This document shows, in pieces, positions 63,420 through 64,000 of a stretch of 64,000 nt of DNA; positions within the stretch are counted from its first letter, which is position 1, and each line of letters opens with the position of its first letter. This stretch comes from an uncultured Algimonas sp. (GTDB lineage Bacteria > Pseudomonadota > Alphaproteobacteria > Caulobacterales > Maricaulaceae). The notes under the pieces were generated by a model that was given only the letters and a program-made list of their open reading frames with translations, did no database searches and had not been told where the DNA came from. The stretch is taken from assembly GCA_937923575.1 (NCBI GenBank), contig CALDUL010000001.1, positions 28,323-92,322 on the forward strand. Direction: 5' to 3'. The position numbers and the translations under genes were made by a program.

Positions 63420-63959
63420 CTACTTATCGCACCCCAGCAACACATCCTCCGCGCTCACACCGTTCGCTCCCTGCCACCGCATCATCCGCGTCATGTCGTA
63501 ATGCGCAAATGGCGCGTCGATGCGGGTAACGCCTTCGCAGCGAAAGGCTTCCGGGAAAGCGTGGCCGATCCCGCGTCCCATCCAGGCGGTCAGATTGCCG
63601 TCGCTGATGCGGCCCTCGCTGCCCGTGCCGCGGACGCTGACGACGGCGCGCGCCTTTGGCGAGAAGGGACGCCAGCGGCCGGGCTTGGCGACGCCGTCCA
63701 CGCCAATGACAACGCCCCATTCGCGCGGTGACGTACGGATCAGCCAGCTGACATCCGCCGCGCCCCAGCTATGGCCGATCAGATTGACCTCGCGCCCTTG
63801 CGCCGCCGTCGCGATCGCGCGCAGTTGCCTGCGTTTGCCTTGCGTCAGATAGATGACCTCGCGCTCGGGTTGCGCGCTGCGGAACAGCTCGAAATAGCGC
63901 CGGGCGCAGCCAAAGACGCGGTCTCCCGCGCCGCCAATGATGATGTCGAGCGGCCTCAC
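63420..63959 (-). CDS. Alpha/beta-hydrolase-like protein
   Basis: 179-residue protein with a nucleophile-elbow-like [16 protein letters not shown] (G-x-S-x-G) preceded by a short strand-rich N-terminus ([11 protein letters not shown]), and a late HYDMTRMM that could hold the catalytic His. It is shorter than most alpha/beta hydrolases and has no lid domain, so it is a minimal lipase- or esterase-like fold. The only plausible start is the GTG at 63959; an in-frame stop lies about 13 codons upstream. Confidence 0.7.
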   Translation of the reverse strand: MRPLDIIIGGAGDRVFGCARRYFELFRSAQPEREVIYLTQGKRRQLRAIATAAQGREVNLIGHSWGAADVSWLIRTSPREWGVVIGVDGVAKPGRWRPFSPKARAVVSVRGTGSEGRISDGNLTAWMGRGIGHAFPEAFRCEGVTRIDAPFAHYDMTRMMRWQGANGVSAEDVLLGCDK

Positions 63960-64000
63960 CCGGCGCGCTATCCGCCCAGGATGGCCTGCATCCGGTCATG

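Overview
The window looks like chromosomal DNA of a high-GC alphaproteobacterium, most likely of the Caulobacterales/Maricaulales (Hyphomonadaceae-like) branch. Supporting signs are DUF2093, COQ9, DUF1272 and CcmH proteins typical of the class, an alphaproteobacterial SOS box (GTTC-N7-GTTC) in front of an imuA-imuB-dnaE2 operon, TTAA-type CtrA-like sites, and many ATGA/GTGA gene overlaps. No phage, plasmid, CRISPR array or insertion sequence was recognised. There is no gene-free stretch longer than about 250 bases.

Layout. 0-5.7 kb: mutL, a low-GC orphan gene, rsmD, an RluB-type pseudouridine synthase, tadA and a DMT transporter. 5.8-10.4 kb: a long coiled-coil protein, a hairpin array, then xseA, DUF2093, an M23 lipoprotein and chorismate mutase. 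10.4-15.3 kb (minus): a lipid A/Kdo operon (DUF374 acyltransferase, waaA, lpxK, lpxL-like, GNAT). 15.3-20.3 kb: a CX5R phosphatase, ccmH, an HglS/DUF1338 enzyme and small secreted proteins, one with EF-hands. 20.5-29.2 kb: a NatAB-like ABC exporter, coq9, an amidohydrolase, an MDR dehydrogenase, two SDRs and an outer-membrane protein. 29.2-34.8 kb: the SOS mutasome. 35-44.6 kb: a seven-gene minus-strand cell-envelope operon. 44.7-51.5 kb: an MsbA-like ABC exporter, cysQ-DUF4170, pmbA, MAPEG, a DsbA-like protein, an endonuclease III homologue and a trypsin-like protease. 51.6-55.5 kb: a DUF3604 lipoprotein, a parvulin, a HupE/UreJ protein and tRNA-Met. 55.6-60.2 kb: bkdA1-bkdA2-bkdB with a divergent Lrp-type regulator. 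60.2-64 kb: a VOC protein, a rhodanese, uvrB and an alpha/beta-hydrolase-like protein.

The most interesting unit is the operon at 35972-44620. It encodes a lipoprotein with MORN-like repeats, a secreted helical protein, two paralogous membrane-anchored vWA proteins, a MotA/TolQ/ExbB-type proton-channel protein, a membrane-anchored SUMF1-fold protein lacking the catalytic cysteines, and a secreted protein with Gly-Ser-Pro repeats. The single transmembrane helix of each vWA protein carries a MotB-like motif with a buried Asp (S-A-x-D-L-F-A-A). This suggests an ion-driven stator whose B subunits end in vWA domains instead of a peptidoglycan-binding OmpA domain. That is inference from motifs and gene order.

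A second point is dispersed synteny. pmbA, cysQ, DUF4170, DUF374, waaA, lpxK, DUF2093 and mutL, which I recall as often contiguous in other Alphaproteobacteria, are all present here but split into blocks across about 49 kb.
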